A stretch of DNA of 38,804 nt from the NCBI GenBank assembly GCA_012517325.1, contig JAAYVF010000062.1, forward strand, positions 1 through 38,804, written 5' to 3'. Below the pieces are notes generated by a model. That model was not told where the DNA came from. It made no database searches and worked only from the letters and a program-made list of their open reading frames with translations. Of the stretch, positions 1 through 8,355 are shown piece after piece (the stretch's first letter is position 1; each line of letters begins with the position of its first letter). Both the position numbers and the translations under genes were made by a program. Origin of the DNA: Myxococcales bacterium (lineage in GTDB: Bacteria > Lernaellota > Lernaellaia > Lernaellales > Lernaellaceae).

Positions 1-140
1 CAAAGCCCGATGCAAAACGGAAAATCGAAAGGGAACAACCAACTGGACGTGGGTCTATCAGGCCTCGGCTCCGAACTCTACGTAACCAAGGGGACATTTT
101 TGCTGCACAGTTAAGGGGACATATTGCCTAAGTATAAACA
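1..140. repeat. Left copy of 140-bp terminal inverted repeat (IS-end-like)
   Basis: These 140 bases are the exact reverse complement of 38665-38804. Within them AAGGGGACAT occurs twice (88-97 and 113-122) in direct orientation 25 bp apart, as transposase-binding repeats at an IS end often are. The divergence point, right after AAGTATAAACA, is where unique chromosomal sequence begins. No transposase is visible, so the body of the element would lie outside the window. Identity and orientation are seen directly; the IS interpretation is inferred. Confidence 0.8.
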
Positions 141-1736
141 CTCGGCGATGGCGCGATATTCCGCGACGATGTCCCGCGCGGTGCGCGCCTTGGTCAGCGG
201 ATCGACTTCATACAGGCCGTATTGCTTCATGCCCTGGTTCCATTCGTAGTTGTCGATCAGCGACCAGTAAAAATAGCCGCGCACGTCCGCGCCCTGCTCG
301 ATCGCGTACCACAGCCAGCTCAGGTTTTCGACCAGATAGCGCTTTTCCTTGGCCCAGTTGTCGGCGGGGTCGGAGCGGCCGTTGTTTTCGGTGATGTACA
401 CCGGCACGCCGAGCTTTTCGTTGATCAGCACCGCCATCTCGTAAATCCCGCGCGGATAAATCTCGTCGATGCGCATGGTGATCGGGTTGAAGGTCATCAG
501 GGGCGAAAGCCACGGCAGCAGGCTGAACGGCAGGCCCGACACCGTGATGCGCGCGTAATAATTCAGGCCGACGAAATCCAGCCGGTGGGCCAGATCCTCG
601 CGGTAGACGGTCTGGCCGTCGAGGTTTTCGTCGAACCGGCCCAGCGCGACCGCATTGAGAAACACCATGTTCCACAGGTAGAACACATTTTCGGCCGCCT
701 GCCGGTCCAGTTCGCTGTCCGGATCCTTCGGCACGGCCGGCGACATCGCGTACACCACGCCGACCTGATTGTTCACCCCGTCGCCGTCGGCGTCGACCGT
801 GTCATTGGCGCGCACGGCGTCCACCATCCGCGCGTGCCCCTCGATCATCGCCGCCATCACCGTCTTGAATTCGTTGAAGCGCAAAAACAGCGCCGGCGGG
901 TTGCTGCGCGAATCCGACGGATACAGGTAGCCCGGCAGCACCACCGCGAGCGGTTCGTTGAGCGTCGCCCACAGGTCCACCTCGTCGCCGTATTCGCGCG
1001 CCACGAACCCGGCGTACTTGGCGATTTCGGCGACGGTCACGTCCTGGTCGACCCAGCCGCGCGGCGAACAGTTCTTGAAATCCACGTGGCAGCCGACGCC
1101 GTCGTGAATCCACCGCGGCAGCGTGTAGTGATTCAACGTCACCAGCGGCTTCAACCCGCGCTCGCGCAGCGCCGCGAAAACCTGGTGGTAATGGGCGACC
1201 GCCGCCGCATCGGCCACGGCGAGCAGATTTTCATGGCCCGTAACGCCGATCGTCGAAGTCGGAAAAATGCGGCTCCATTCGAGGCCGAGCCGGAAACCGT
1301 TGTGCTTCAGTTCGTCCGCCGCCCGATCCAGATCCGCTTCGTACAGTTCGTAATGGCCCGGGCCGACCGTGGCCGGGTCGCCGCCGACCACGAAAGCCAG
1401 CGGATCGTCCACCGTCGCGGGCGAGGTGACGAATTCGTACCAATCGGAATGGGAGTCGGTGCATTCATCGGGGGACAGGCTCGGGCAGCCCATCTCGATT
1501 TGAAAGCCGGAGGTCGCCGCGCCGAACAGGAAGCCGTCGGGGAATTTCAGCGTCCCGTCGCCGGCATCGTCGTCGCCCGCGTCGTCGTTGTCATCGTTGT
1601 CGTTGTCGTCATCGTCGCCGGGCCCGGCGGCGTCGTCGCCCGCGTCGTCGTCATCCGAATGGCACTGCGTCAGCCCGACGAGCAACGAAATCGCCAGCAA
1701 AACCAACAGCAAACTTTTCGTCCGAAATTCGCTCAC
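111..1736 (-). CDS. GH1 family beta-glycosidase, Asp-rich lipoprotein
   Basis: Predicted retaining glycoside hydrolase family 1 enzyme (beta-glucosidase/beta-galactosidase type), exported and probably membrane anchored. GTG start at 1736 is chosen because a GGGAG ribosome site lies just upstream and the next residues form a basic-hydrophobic signal ending at Cys25 (LTQC; Gln at -1 is atypical for a lipobox). An Asp/Asn/Ala/Gly linker runs to about residue 65, then the barrel starts at FPDGFLFGAATS, typical of GH1. The acid/base Glu261 lies in TLNEP and the nucleophile Glu450 in YITENNG, where most family members read TENG. The final residues (LYLGNMSP) and stop codon are encoded inside the terminal repeat, so the natural C-terminus was probably replaced by the insertion. 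At 541 aa it is longer than a normal GH1 only because of signal and linker. Substrate unknown. Confidence 0.9.
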   Translation of the reverse strand: MSEFRTKSLLLVLLAISLLVGLTQCHSDDDDAGDDAAGPGDDDDNDNDDNDDAGDDDAGDGTLKFPDGFLFGAATSGFQIEMGCPSLSPDECTDSHSDWYEFVTSPATVDDPLAFVVGGDPATVGPGHYELYEADLDRAADELKHNGFRLGLEWSRIFPTSTIGVTGHENLLAVADAAAVAHYHQVFAALRERGLKPLVTLNHYTLPRWIHDGVGCHVDFKNCSPRGWVDQDVTVAEIAKYAGFVAREYGDEVDLWATLNEPLAVVLPGYLYPSDSRSNPPALFLRFNEFKTVMAAMIEGHARMVDAVRANDTVDADGDGVNNQVGVVYAMSPAVPKDPDSELDRQAAENVFYLWNMVFLNAVALGRFDENLDGQTVYREDLAHRLDFVGLNYYARITVSGLPFSLLPWLSPLMTFNPITMRIDEIYPRGIYEMAVLINEKLGVPVYITENNGRSDPADNWAKEKRYLVENLSWLWYAIEQGADVRGYFYWSLIDNYEWNQGMKQYGLYEVDPLTKARTARDIVAEYRAIAECLYLGNMSP

Positions 1737-2040
1737 GATTTTCTCCCGCGGTGAAGAATGGTCGGCGCCCTCTATTTTATCCCCTTCGCCGTCGCGGCCA
1801 ACCCCTTCCCCGGCCCGGCGGCCGCTCCCGGATGAAATACTTGTCGTTTGCCGGGTCAAGGAATAAGATGAAGCCGCAACTTTGAACCGCACACCCGGCG
1901 GAATGTCGTGTTTTTTCGGGACCGCAATCGGAGAACCAACCGGCGATCGTTCACCTGGCGCCATCGGCATTTTCAGGTCCAAAGCAAGGGTTGATTCGAT
2001 TCCATTACCGTTAACAAAAAAGGGTAAAGGAGGAATGACC
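1737..2040. other. Divergent intergenic region without a gene
   Basis: Spacer between the GH1 gene and the Cys-rich lipoprotein gene, which are transcribed away from each other, so it should hold both promoters. I see no convincing -35/-10 pair, hairpin or conserved ORF. A strong AGGAGG ribosome site (2028-2033) sits at its right end. Confidence 0.5.
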
Positions 2041-2379
2041 ATGAGTTGGAAATGGGCCTTGATTCTCGGCGTGGTGGGTCTGCTCGCCATCGGCGTTTTC
2101 GCCGCGTGCGGCGACGACGACGATGACGACAACGATTCCGGTTCGACCGGCGACGACGATGCCGCCGGCTGCACCCAGGAATCGCTTTGCGAAATGGCGG
2201 TCGAATGCGGCCTCGGCTACGACACCGTGGAGGAGTGCCTGGAAGCCGCCGACACCGGCGTCGGGGATTGCGCCGATGCCGCCGGTCTTTTGTCGTGCAA
2301 TTGCGACTGCGGCGACGCTTATGATACCTGCGAGGATTGGAGCGCTTGCGGCACCGAATGCTGGGAAACCTATTGCTGA
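2041..2379 (+). CDS. Small Cys-rich lipoprotein with Asp linker
   Basis: Unrecognised 112-aa exported protein. AGGAGG at 2028-2033 favours the ATG at 2041 over the one at 2035, which would be only 1 nt from the ribosome site. A hydrophobic signal ends in FAAC, and the Cys is followed by G and six Asp, then a short DNSGSTGDDDAAG linker. The remaining ~70 residues contain about a dozen Cys, spaced C-x6-C-x5-C and ending in pairs such as CNCDC, which implies a disulfide-stabilised miniature domain. It is flanked by two other Asp-linker lipoproteins. No catalytic motif is visible; binding, adhesion or a structural surface role is possible but unproven. Confidence 0.75.
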   Translation: MSWKWALILGVVGLLAIGVFAACGDDDDDDNDSGSTGDDDAAGCTQESLCEMAVECGLGYDTVEECLEAADTGVGDCADAAGLLSCNCDCGDAYDTCEDWSACGTECWETYC

Positions 2380-2492
2380 CCGCCGCGCGCGGCTTTGGGG
2401 AAACCGGCCGCGCCGCGCGTTGACGACAAGTGCAAACCCATTAGGCAAAATGGGGCTGAAAAAAAGTCGAGCGTGAAACAGGGAGGGACTTC

Positions 2493-3521
2493 ATGAAAAC
2501 CGGTTTGTATTTCCTTTGGGCGTTGAGCGTCTTGATGCTGGCGACCGGGTTGTTCGTCGCCTGTTCCGGTAATGATGACGACAATGACGACAACGACGAC
2601 GCGGCTGACGACGACGCAGGCGACGACGACGCGGCCGATGACGACGCGGCCGACGACGACGCGGCCGACGACGACGCGGCTGACGACGACGCGGGCGACG
2701 ACGACAACGACGACGCCACGCCGCCGCCGGGTTGCGACACGCTGCAACAAGGTTTGAACGCCGGTTTCATGGTCAACGGCGTTTCGCGCAGCTTCTACAT
2801 CGACTTGCCCGCCGGCGTCGAGGACAACTGGCCCTGGCCGGTGGTCTTCAGTTGGCACGGGTACGGCGACACCGCCGCGAATTTCCGCGGCCTGATCGAC
2901 TATCTGGTCGACAACGACGACATGCCGTTCATCGGCGTGACCATCGAGGACAGCAACATGATCTTCGACTGGGACATCATGGACGGCACGGCGGAAGACA
3001 ACCGCGAGGTACTGTTGTTCGACGCGCTGCTGGCCGAGATCGACAAATGCTGGGGCGTGGATCCCGACCACATTCACACGATGGGCTTCTCGTTCGGCGG
3101 CGGAGTTTCCGACCTCCTGGGCAGCCGGCGCGGCGAGATCATCGCGTCGATCGCGACCTGCTCGGGCGTGTACGGTTCCGACCCGGCCAACGTGATCCCG
3201 TACGCCATCGCCGATTGGCCCGACCTGTCGGTCATCCAGAACAAGTACGTCGAGTTCCGGCTGCACGGCGGCGTCCTGGACAACATGGTGCTGCCTTTCG
3301 GCCAGTACGGCACGAACGACGTCATTTACCTCAACGAGAAGGGGCACGACGCCGTCGAGTGCATCCACCCGTACATTCACAACATGGGTTTCATGTTCAT
3401 GGGGCCGGAGACGTTCATCGAGTTCTTCGCCGACCATCCGTACGGCACGACGGTTTCGCCGTATCAGGACGGCCTGCCGGCGGATTACCCCAACACGTGC
3501 GCGTACAAACCGAAACAGTAA
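2493..3521 (+). CDS. PHB-depolymerase/feruloyl-esterase-like hydrolase, Asp-rich lipoprotein
   Basis: Predicted exported alpha/beta-hydrolase of the poly(3-hydroxybutyrate) depolymerase/LpqC-like esterase class (342 aa). The start has a GGGAGGG ribosome site. Signal peptide ends in FVAC. The linker consists of about seven copies of a 15-nt unit encoding DDDA(A/G), roughly residues 27-80. The catalytic domain shows SWHGYGD (oxyanion region), the nucleophile elbow GFSFGG with Ser200, and a late GHDAVECIHP segment carrying a plausible catalytic His. The family hydrolyses esters of polymers or hydroxycinnamates; the substrate here is not determined. A strong bidirectional hairpin follows the stop codon. 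Confidence 0.82.
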   Translation: MKTGLYFLWALSVLMLATGLFVACSGNDDDNDDNDDAADDDAGDDDAADDDAADDDAADDDAADDDAGDDDNDDATPPPGCDTLQQGLNAGFMVNGVSRSFYIDLPAGVEDNWPWPVVFSWHGYGDTAANFRGLIDYLVDNDDMPFIGVTIEDSNMIFDWDIMDGTAEDNREVLLFDALLAEIDKCWGVDPDHIHTMGFSFGGGVSDLLGSRRGEIIASIATCSGVYGSDPANVIPYAIADWPDLSVIQNKYVEFRLHGGVLDNMVLPFGQYGTNDVIYLNEKGHDAVECIHPYIHNMGFMFMGPETFIEFFADHPYGTTVSPYQDGLPADYPNTCAYKPKQ

Positions 3522-3566
3522 GCCGGACCGGTCGGGAACATCGCCGTTCCGTCAACTCATTCTACT

Positions 3567-3599
3567 AAACGCTGACCGCCGACTCGGCGGTCAGCGTTT
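3567..3599. terminator. Perfect hairpin between convergent genes
   Basis: AAACGCTGACCGCCGA and its exact complement TCGGCGGTCAGCGTTT are separated by one base, a 16-bp inverted repeat. It lies 45 bp after the esterase stop and contains the last codons and stop of the opposite-strand amphi-Trp gene. Probably a two-way transcription terminator, although the T-run is short. Confidence 0.7.
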
Positions 3600-3812
3600 C
3601 CATTTCAATTGAAACTCGATTTCCTCCCCGCCCTTTTCGCGCTCGTGTTCGATGTTGATGATCGCGTCGGGCGGAATGTTGATCCTTTCACCGGCGATCT
3701 GCAGACGAAACGGCCGGCCACTTTCGAGCGCGTCGGCCAACCGGCGCAGCTTGGCGATGAACTGGGTTCGCGGATAGGCTTTTTCGATGTCGCGGGCGCT
3801 TTTTCTTTTCAT
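3591..3812 (-). CDS. Amphi-Trp domain-containing protein
   Basis: A 73-aa protein matching the small amphi-Trp family: a helix with LRRLADALESGRPFRLQIAG, a central strand with INIPPDAIINIEHE, and an ending FQLKWKR in which an alternating hydrophobic/charged strand carries the Trp. Family members are widespread in archaea and some bacteria, but function is unknown. AGGAGG precedes the ATG. The reading frame ends inside the terminator hairpin, so its 3' end and the transcription stop share bases. It follows the ParS-like gene on the same strand by 55 bp and may be cotranscribed with it. Confidence 0.8.
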   Translation of the reverse strand: MKRKSARDIEKAYPRTQFIAKLRRLADALESGRPFRLQIAGERINIPPDAIINIEHEREKGGEEIEFQLKWKR

Positions 3813-3867
3813 CGGCTCCTCCTGTTCCCATTCAATCCGATCCGCTGCGACCCGGGCAAGGAAAAAT

Positions 3868-4209
3868 TCAATCTTTTTGAAACAATCGCTCGATCAATCG
3901 TTTGAGGCGGGGGATTTCGTCCGGATTGCGCAAGAGGTAGGTCGGCGGTCGTTGGCCGAGCGCCGCCTGCGGCGCGCTCATCCAGGATTGCACGCCCGCG
4001 GCCGAATCGCGGTAGAGCGCCGCGATCATTTCCAGGTGATCGAGCGGCAATTCCGGGTAAGTCAGCTTGAGTGTCTGCAAAGTCGCGGCCGTCACGCGCC
4101 AGCGCGGATCGCCCGGCGGGCAGCGTTCCGCCCGGCGATCGACGAACGCCTTGATCTCTTGAAAAAATTCGACTTTCAACCGGGCGGCGACGCCGCGCAG
4201 GCCGTTCAT
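3868..4209 (-). CDS. Small protein with ParS/MbcA-like antitoxin C-terminal domain
   Basis: A 113-aa cytoplasmic protein. Its last ~50 residues (ALYRDSAAGVQSWM, then PQAALGQRPPTYLL, then a Leu-rich helix) resemble the toxin-binding domain of Xre/MbcA/ParS antitoxins, which has a Trp helix, an ALGG-x-P-x-x-LL turn and a terminal helix. The N-terminal half is helical and not recognised. An AAAGG site precedes the ATG. No RES-domain toxin is next to it; the neighbours are the amphi-Trp gene and a lipoprotein. It is either an orphan antitoxin-like regulator or only a structural look-alike. Confidence 0.6.
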   Translation of the reverse strand: MNGLRGVAARLKVEFFQEIKAFVDRRAERCPPGDPRWRVTAATLQTLKLTYPELPLDHLEMIAALYRDSAAGVQSWMSAPQAALGQRPPTYLLRNPDEIPRLKRLIERLFQKD

Positions 4210-4237
4210 CGCACGCGCCTTTCAAACCGGCGGGGCG

Positions 4238-4786
<549 letters not shown>

Positions 4787-4928
4787 CGCCTTCCTCCTTG
4801 AGAGACGTTGATCGTCGTCACCTGTTTGAAAAATCGAGCTGGGGTGAATCGAGCGAAGTGAAAAATCCTGTGCCGGTGAACAGGGTCAGCCTAGCATCGC
4901 CGCCGCCGGGGCGCAAATCGGCGGCGGG

Positions 4929-5960
4929 TCAGGGCAGCGGCGCGAACTCGACGATCACCGGAAAATGATCCGAGGGGAAATGGTCGCCTTCCCGGAAGTG
5001 CGAAATTTCGCCGGACAGCGGCGTGAAGTCGTCCGAGGTCAGAATCCAATCGATGCGCGCGGCCTGGCTCGGCACCTCCGAATCCCACGGATGGGACGAG
5101 CCGGCCTCGGGCAGGCCGAGCGTTACCCAGGGATCGATCAGGTCGCCGGTGACGCCGTGATATTCCAGGTCGCCGGTCAGGATCCGGTAGGCGTCGCTGG
5201 TGCCGGCCAGATTGTTGAAATCGCCGGTGACCAGCACGGGCAGGCCGGGGGCGAGCTCGGCGATTTTTTCGAACAGCAGCGCGGCCGACCGCTGCGCCAC
5301 CTCGTCCTGGTCGGTGTAATCGAAATGCGTGTTGAAATGGACGAAGGAATCGCCGGTCGACGCGTCTTCGAGCCACGCCCAGGTGACGATCCGCGGACAA
5401 CACTGGCTTGAACTGAACACGCTGCCGGGCACGTCGGGCGTGTCGGAAAGCCAAAAAGTGCCGGTGTCCAGCAGGTCGAAACGATCCAGCAGATAGAAGA
5501 TCGCGCAATGTTCCTCGGGAAGGAGCCGGCGTGACTCGCCGACCCACTCGTACCCGGGCACCGTTTCTTGCAGATAATCGAGCTGGAATTTCCAGCCTTC
5601 CTGCGTGCCCATGAGCGCCGGCGTTTCGGACGCGAAGAAATCCGCCGCGATCGACTTGCGCCAGGGCCACGAATCCAGCCCGTCCAGCGCCATGCCGGTG
5701 CGCAGATTGAAGGTGATGACCTTCAGATTTTCCGGCGGCGCGGTGTCGTCGTCATTATCATCGTTATCGTCATTGTCATTGTCGTCGTTATCATCATTAT
5801 CGTTATTGTCATCATTATCATCATTATCATCATCCGCCGCCGGCGGCTCCGCGTCGTCTTCGGAATCGTCGTTTTCGCCGCAGGCGGAAAAAACGAACAA
5901 CAACAGGGCGGTCAGCAAGGCAATCAATCCGATCCGCATTTGTTTTGGTCCCGCGTTCAT
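4929..5960 (-). CDS. Endonuclease/exonuclease/phosphatase-fold lipoprotein
   Basis: A 343-aa exported metal-dependent hydrolase of the DNase I/inositol phosphatase/sphingomyelinase fold. The ATG at 5960 has GAAAGG 8 nt upstream; a later in-frame ATG at 5939 has a poorer site. A signal ending FSAC is followed by an Asp/Asn linker of about 45 residues. The fold motifs come in order: VITFNLR, GTQEG (metal-binding Glu), HFNTHFDYTD (catalytic His), VTGDFNN, RIDWIL and the final SDHFPVIVEF. All key residues are present, so it should be active; whether the substrate is a nucleic acid, lipid headgroup or sugar phosphate cannot be told. It lies 33 bp after the glycosyltransferase gene, probably in one transcript. 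Confidence 0.87.
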   Translation of the reverse strand: MNAGPKQMRIGLIALLTALLLFVFSACGENDDSEDDAEPPAADDDNDDNDDNNDNDDNDDNDNDDNDDNDDDTAPPENLKVITFNLRTGMALDGLDSWPWRKSIAADFFASETPALMGTQEGWKFQLDYLQETVPGYEWVGESRRLLPEEHCAIFYLLDRFDLLDTGTFWLSDTPDVPGSVFSSSQCCPRIVTWAWLEDASTGDSFVHFNTHFDYTDQDEVAQRSAALLFEKIAELAPGLPVLVTGDFNNLAGTSDAYRILTGDLEYHGVTGDLIDPWVTLGLPEAGSSHPWDSEVPSQAARIDWILTSDDFTPLSGEISHFREGDHFPSDHFPVIVEFAPLP

Positions 5961-5992
5961 CGACAAACCTTTCGCCGGCTGCCGGTCCGCAT

Positions 5993-7456
5993 TCAATAAT
6001 CGTCGCCTTTCGGCGGATGAGCCCGGCCGCGGAAATTGACCTCGTGAATGGGAAAACCGTCCCGGACATCGGAATTCATCACCGACGGCGAGGGAATGAC
6101 CCGCACCAGGGATTGAGCCGGCCGATAAATGTTGTAGCCGACCGTCGTCAACCGGCCGGTGATTTGTTGAAATACTCCCGAACTCATTCGCGGATCGTCG
6201 ATCCATCGTTGCGGATCGATCGCGTAGACGGCGTAGGAAAGCACCTCGAGCGTGGCCTTGGTGCCGAACCAGAAACCGTCGAACCAACCGGACAACAAAA
6301 AAGATCTGCCGCCGGCGGTTTGCACCGGGCACTTCTTTCTCGTCCACCGGTGATCGTTGCCCCAGTTATCGACCTGCAGATTCAGGGCGATTTTTCGCCG
6401 TTCCGGAACCGCGCGCCAACAATCCAGGATGACATCGAAAAAGTCGTCGCAAATTTCCACGTCATCCTGAAGAAAAACAAAATATTCCTCCGGGACGTCG
6501 GCCAGCGAGCGGAGGATCCGGTGGTAGGTTTTCCAATAGCCCCGTTTACCGAGATTCTTTTCCGCCTGAAACAACCGGCAACGGCCGCCGAAAGAGTCGA
6601 CCAAGGCCCGGACTGCAGAGTAATCGGCGGTCGAGGCGTCGTCGTAAATGTCGACCCTGACCTCCCAATCCGCCGCTTCCGCGGCGATCTGCCGGAGCAG
6701 CAACGCCAGGTTGGCGGGCCGGTTGTAGGTGGTGATGCAGACCCGCACCGTGCGCGCGGCCGGATTGGGTTCGGGCAACAACCGGGGCGCGAGAAGTGGC
6801 GCCAACAAAGTATATAGATTGCCGCCGGCGGCCAGAATTTTTTCGCTCAGTTGAATCAACGGATAAGGGCCGCGGCAGGCGATTTCGGGCGGAATGACCG
6901 GTGGATCGGGTTCCAGCGGCGTCAGCGGCAATTGCCACAGCTTCGGCCCGGCGAACCAGGAGCCGTCCACCCACCCGGACGTCAGGATTTCCGTCGCGGC
7001 GAATTGTTGGATATTCAGCGTGACCGAACTCCACCAGCGAAGGTAGGTCCGCGGCTCGCGCGGCAGGTTGACGACGGTTTTGTCGGCGTCGGGGATATCG
7101 CGCCAGGCCCGGTCGAGGCGTTCGAAAAACCCGTCGGCGATCGCGCTGTGGTCCTGCAGAAACACCAGGTAATCCGGCTGCGACCGCCGCGCCTCTTCCA
7201 GTACCTCGTTGTAGGTTTGCCAAAGGCCGGCGCGCCCGCGATTATCGCCCCGGCGATAGGCAACGCGGTCCGGGTGCGCGGCGACCAGAGCCAGGACCTC
7301 GCCGTAATCGCAATACGAACCGTCGTCGTATATTTGAATGTGCACCCGCCGGCCGGCGGCTTGCGCCAGCAACTCGCGCAACAACGCCGCCGCCATGCGC
7401 GGGCGATTGAAGGTGGGCAGGAAAACCAGAAAATTCGGGCTGTCCGGCAGGGTCAT
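5993..7456 (-). CDS. Tandem two-domain GT2-like glycosyltransferase
   Basis: A 487-aa cytoplasmic protein made of two homologous GT-A type halves. The first (about 1-235) opens with FLVFLPTFNRP and has IQIYDDGS; the second (about 245-487) opens with VRVCITTYNRP and has VDIYDDAS. Each then has a YLVFLQD/YFVFLQD strand at the usual metal/nucleotide site, but the first reads QDHSAI and the second QDDVEI, so the acidic pair is weakened in the N-terminal half. Later SGWVDGSWF and SGWFDGFWF also match. It looks like an internal duplication with one half possibly specialised or inactive. It probably transfers sugars to a surface glycan; the acceptor is unknown. It sits upstream of the phosphatase-fold gene. 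Confidence 0.8.
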   Translation of the reverse strand: MTLPDSPNFLVFLPTFNRPRMAAALLRELLAQAAGRRVHIQIYDDGSYCDYGEVLALVAAHPDRVAYRRGDNRGRAGLWQTYNEVLEEARRSQPDYLVFLQDHSAIADGFFERLDRAWRDIPDADKTVVNLPREPRTYLRWWSSVTLNIQQFAATEILTSGWVDGSWFAGPKLWQLPLTPLEPDPPVIPPEIACRGPYPLIQLSEKILAAGGNLYTLLAPLLAPRLLPEPNPAARTVRVCITTYNRPANLALLLRQIAAEAADWEVRVDIYDDASTADYSAVRALVDSFGGRCRLFQAEKNLGKRGYWKTYHRILRSLADVPEEYFVFLQDDVEICDDFFDVILDCWRAVPERRKIALNLQVDNWGNDHRWTRKKCPVQTAGGRSFLLSGWFDGFWFGTKATLEVLSYAVYAIDPQRWIDDPRMSSGVFQQITGRLTTVGYNIYRPAQSLVRVIPSPSVMNSDVRDGFPIHEVNFRGRAHPPKGDDY

Positions 7457-7550
7457 GAAAAAATCTCCACCCGGCTGCTGGATCGTTTTTTTAACCAGTC
7501 GAAAAAGAATAGCGCACTTCCCGGCACCATTCCACTCGCTCCGCCCGGAA

Positions 7551-8351
7551 TCAGCAGACCTCGACGGGCGCCGTCGCGCCCCGCCGGTGCCGGCGCGAAA
7601 ACCGCGCGGCGGCCTCGGCGAACTGGCGCACCTTGAGGACGCGGCCCGAATGGTAGGCGATCATCTGGGCCAGCGCCGTCCGCGCCGCCAGGGCGTCGGC
7701 GCGCTCCCATTCCAGCGACAGCGCGGCGGCGAAATCCGCGGCTAGGATCGCTTGCAGGGTCCGGCGCGCCCGGGCCGACAGGCGAATCGAGGAAAGCGAG
7801 GCTTTCTCGGCCGTCACCGCGCCGCCGTGATGCGGTTCGAACGCGACGGTTTCGCTTTCGCCCAGGCGGCGGCCGGTCACGCCGCAGGTGTCGAGGCGCG
7901 GCGCCAGCCCGGCGGCCCGCAGGGTGTGCAATTCGACCACGCGGCCGACGCGATTGGGGTCGGTGCCGCGGCAAAGTTCGGCCAGGCCGCCGGTCAACGC
8001 CGCGAACGCCTGTTCGTCGGCGTGCATTTCGGAGGCGAAGGCGGCCGCGACCTCGGCCAGGTGGCAGCCGGCGGCGTAGAGCATCAAATCCTCGCTCAGC
8101 GGCCGGTAGGCGTCGGCCAACCGGACGGCGTCGAGCAGTTGGATTTCGCTTTTGCGGGCCGTCAGGTCGGCTTCGAGAAAATAGAGCAGATCGAGAATGC
8201 CGCCGAAGCGCTTGAACGACCGGCGCTGGCCCTTGGCGAGGGCCCGCACCAGGCCGTGGCCCGGCGTCAGCAGCACCACCAGGCGGTCGGATTCGCCGAA
8301 CGCGTAGCGGCGCAAAACGATCGCGGGCGTGGTGAAATGCCGGCCGGCCAT
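7551..8351 (-). CDS. recO: DNA repair protein RecO
   Basis: A 266-aa recombination mediator that helps load RecA on SSB-coated DNA in the RecFOR pathway. The N-terminal OB-fold has the typical opening TPAIVLRRYAFGESDRLVVLLT and a basic GQRRSFKRFGG segment; the rest is the helical RecO C-terminal domain. The zinc-type Cys cluster of some RecO proteins is not present; only an isolated DTCGVTG remains. Its ATG is 4 bp past the mgtE stop, implying cotranscription and translational coupling. Confidence 0.9.
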   Translation of the reverse strand: MAGRHFTTPAIVLRRYAFGESDRLVVLLTPGHGLVRALAKGQRRSFKRFGGILDLLYFLEADLTARKSEIQLLDAVRLADAYRPLSEDLMLYAAGCHLAEVAAAFASEMHADEQAFAALTGGLAELCRGTDPNRVGRVVELHTLRAAGLAPRLDTCGVTGRRLGESETVAFEPHHGGAVTAEKASLSSIRLSARARRTLQAILAADFAAALSLEWERADALAARTALAQMIAYHSGRVLKVRQFAEAAARFSRRHRRGATAPVEVC

Positions 8352-8355
8352 CGCC

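Noticed and set aside
222-1754. 510-codon open frame on the plus strand opposite GH1
   Set aside because: Composition is Arg/His/Val-rich shadow coding of the GH1 gene. GH1 motifs on the other strand are unequivocal.
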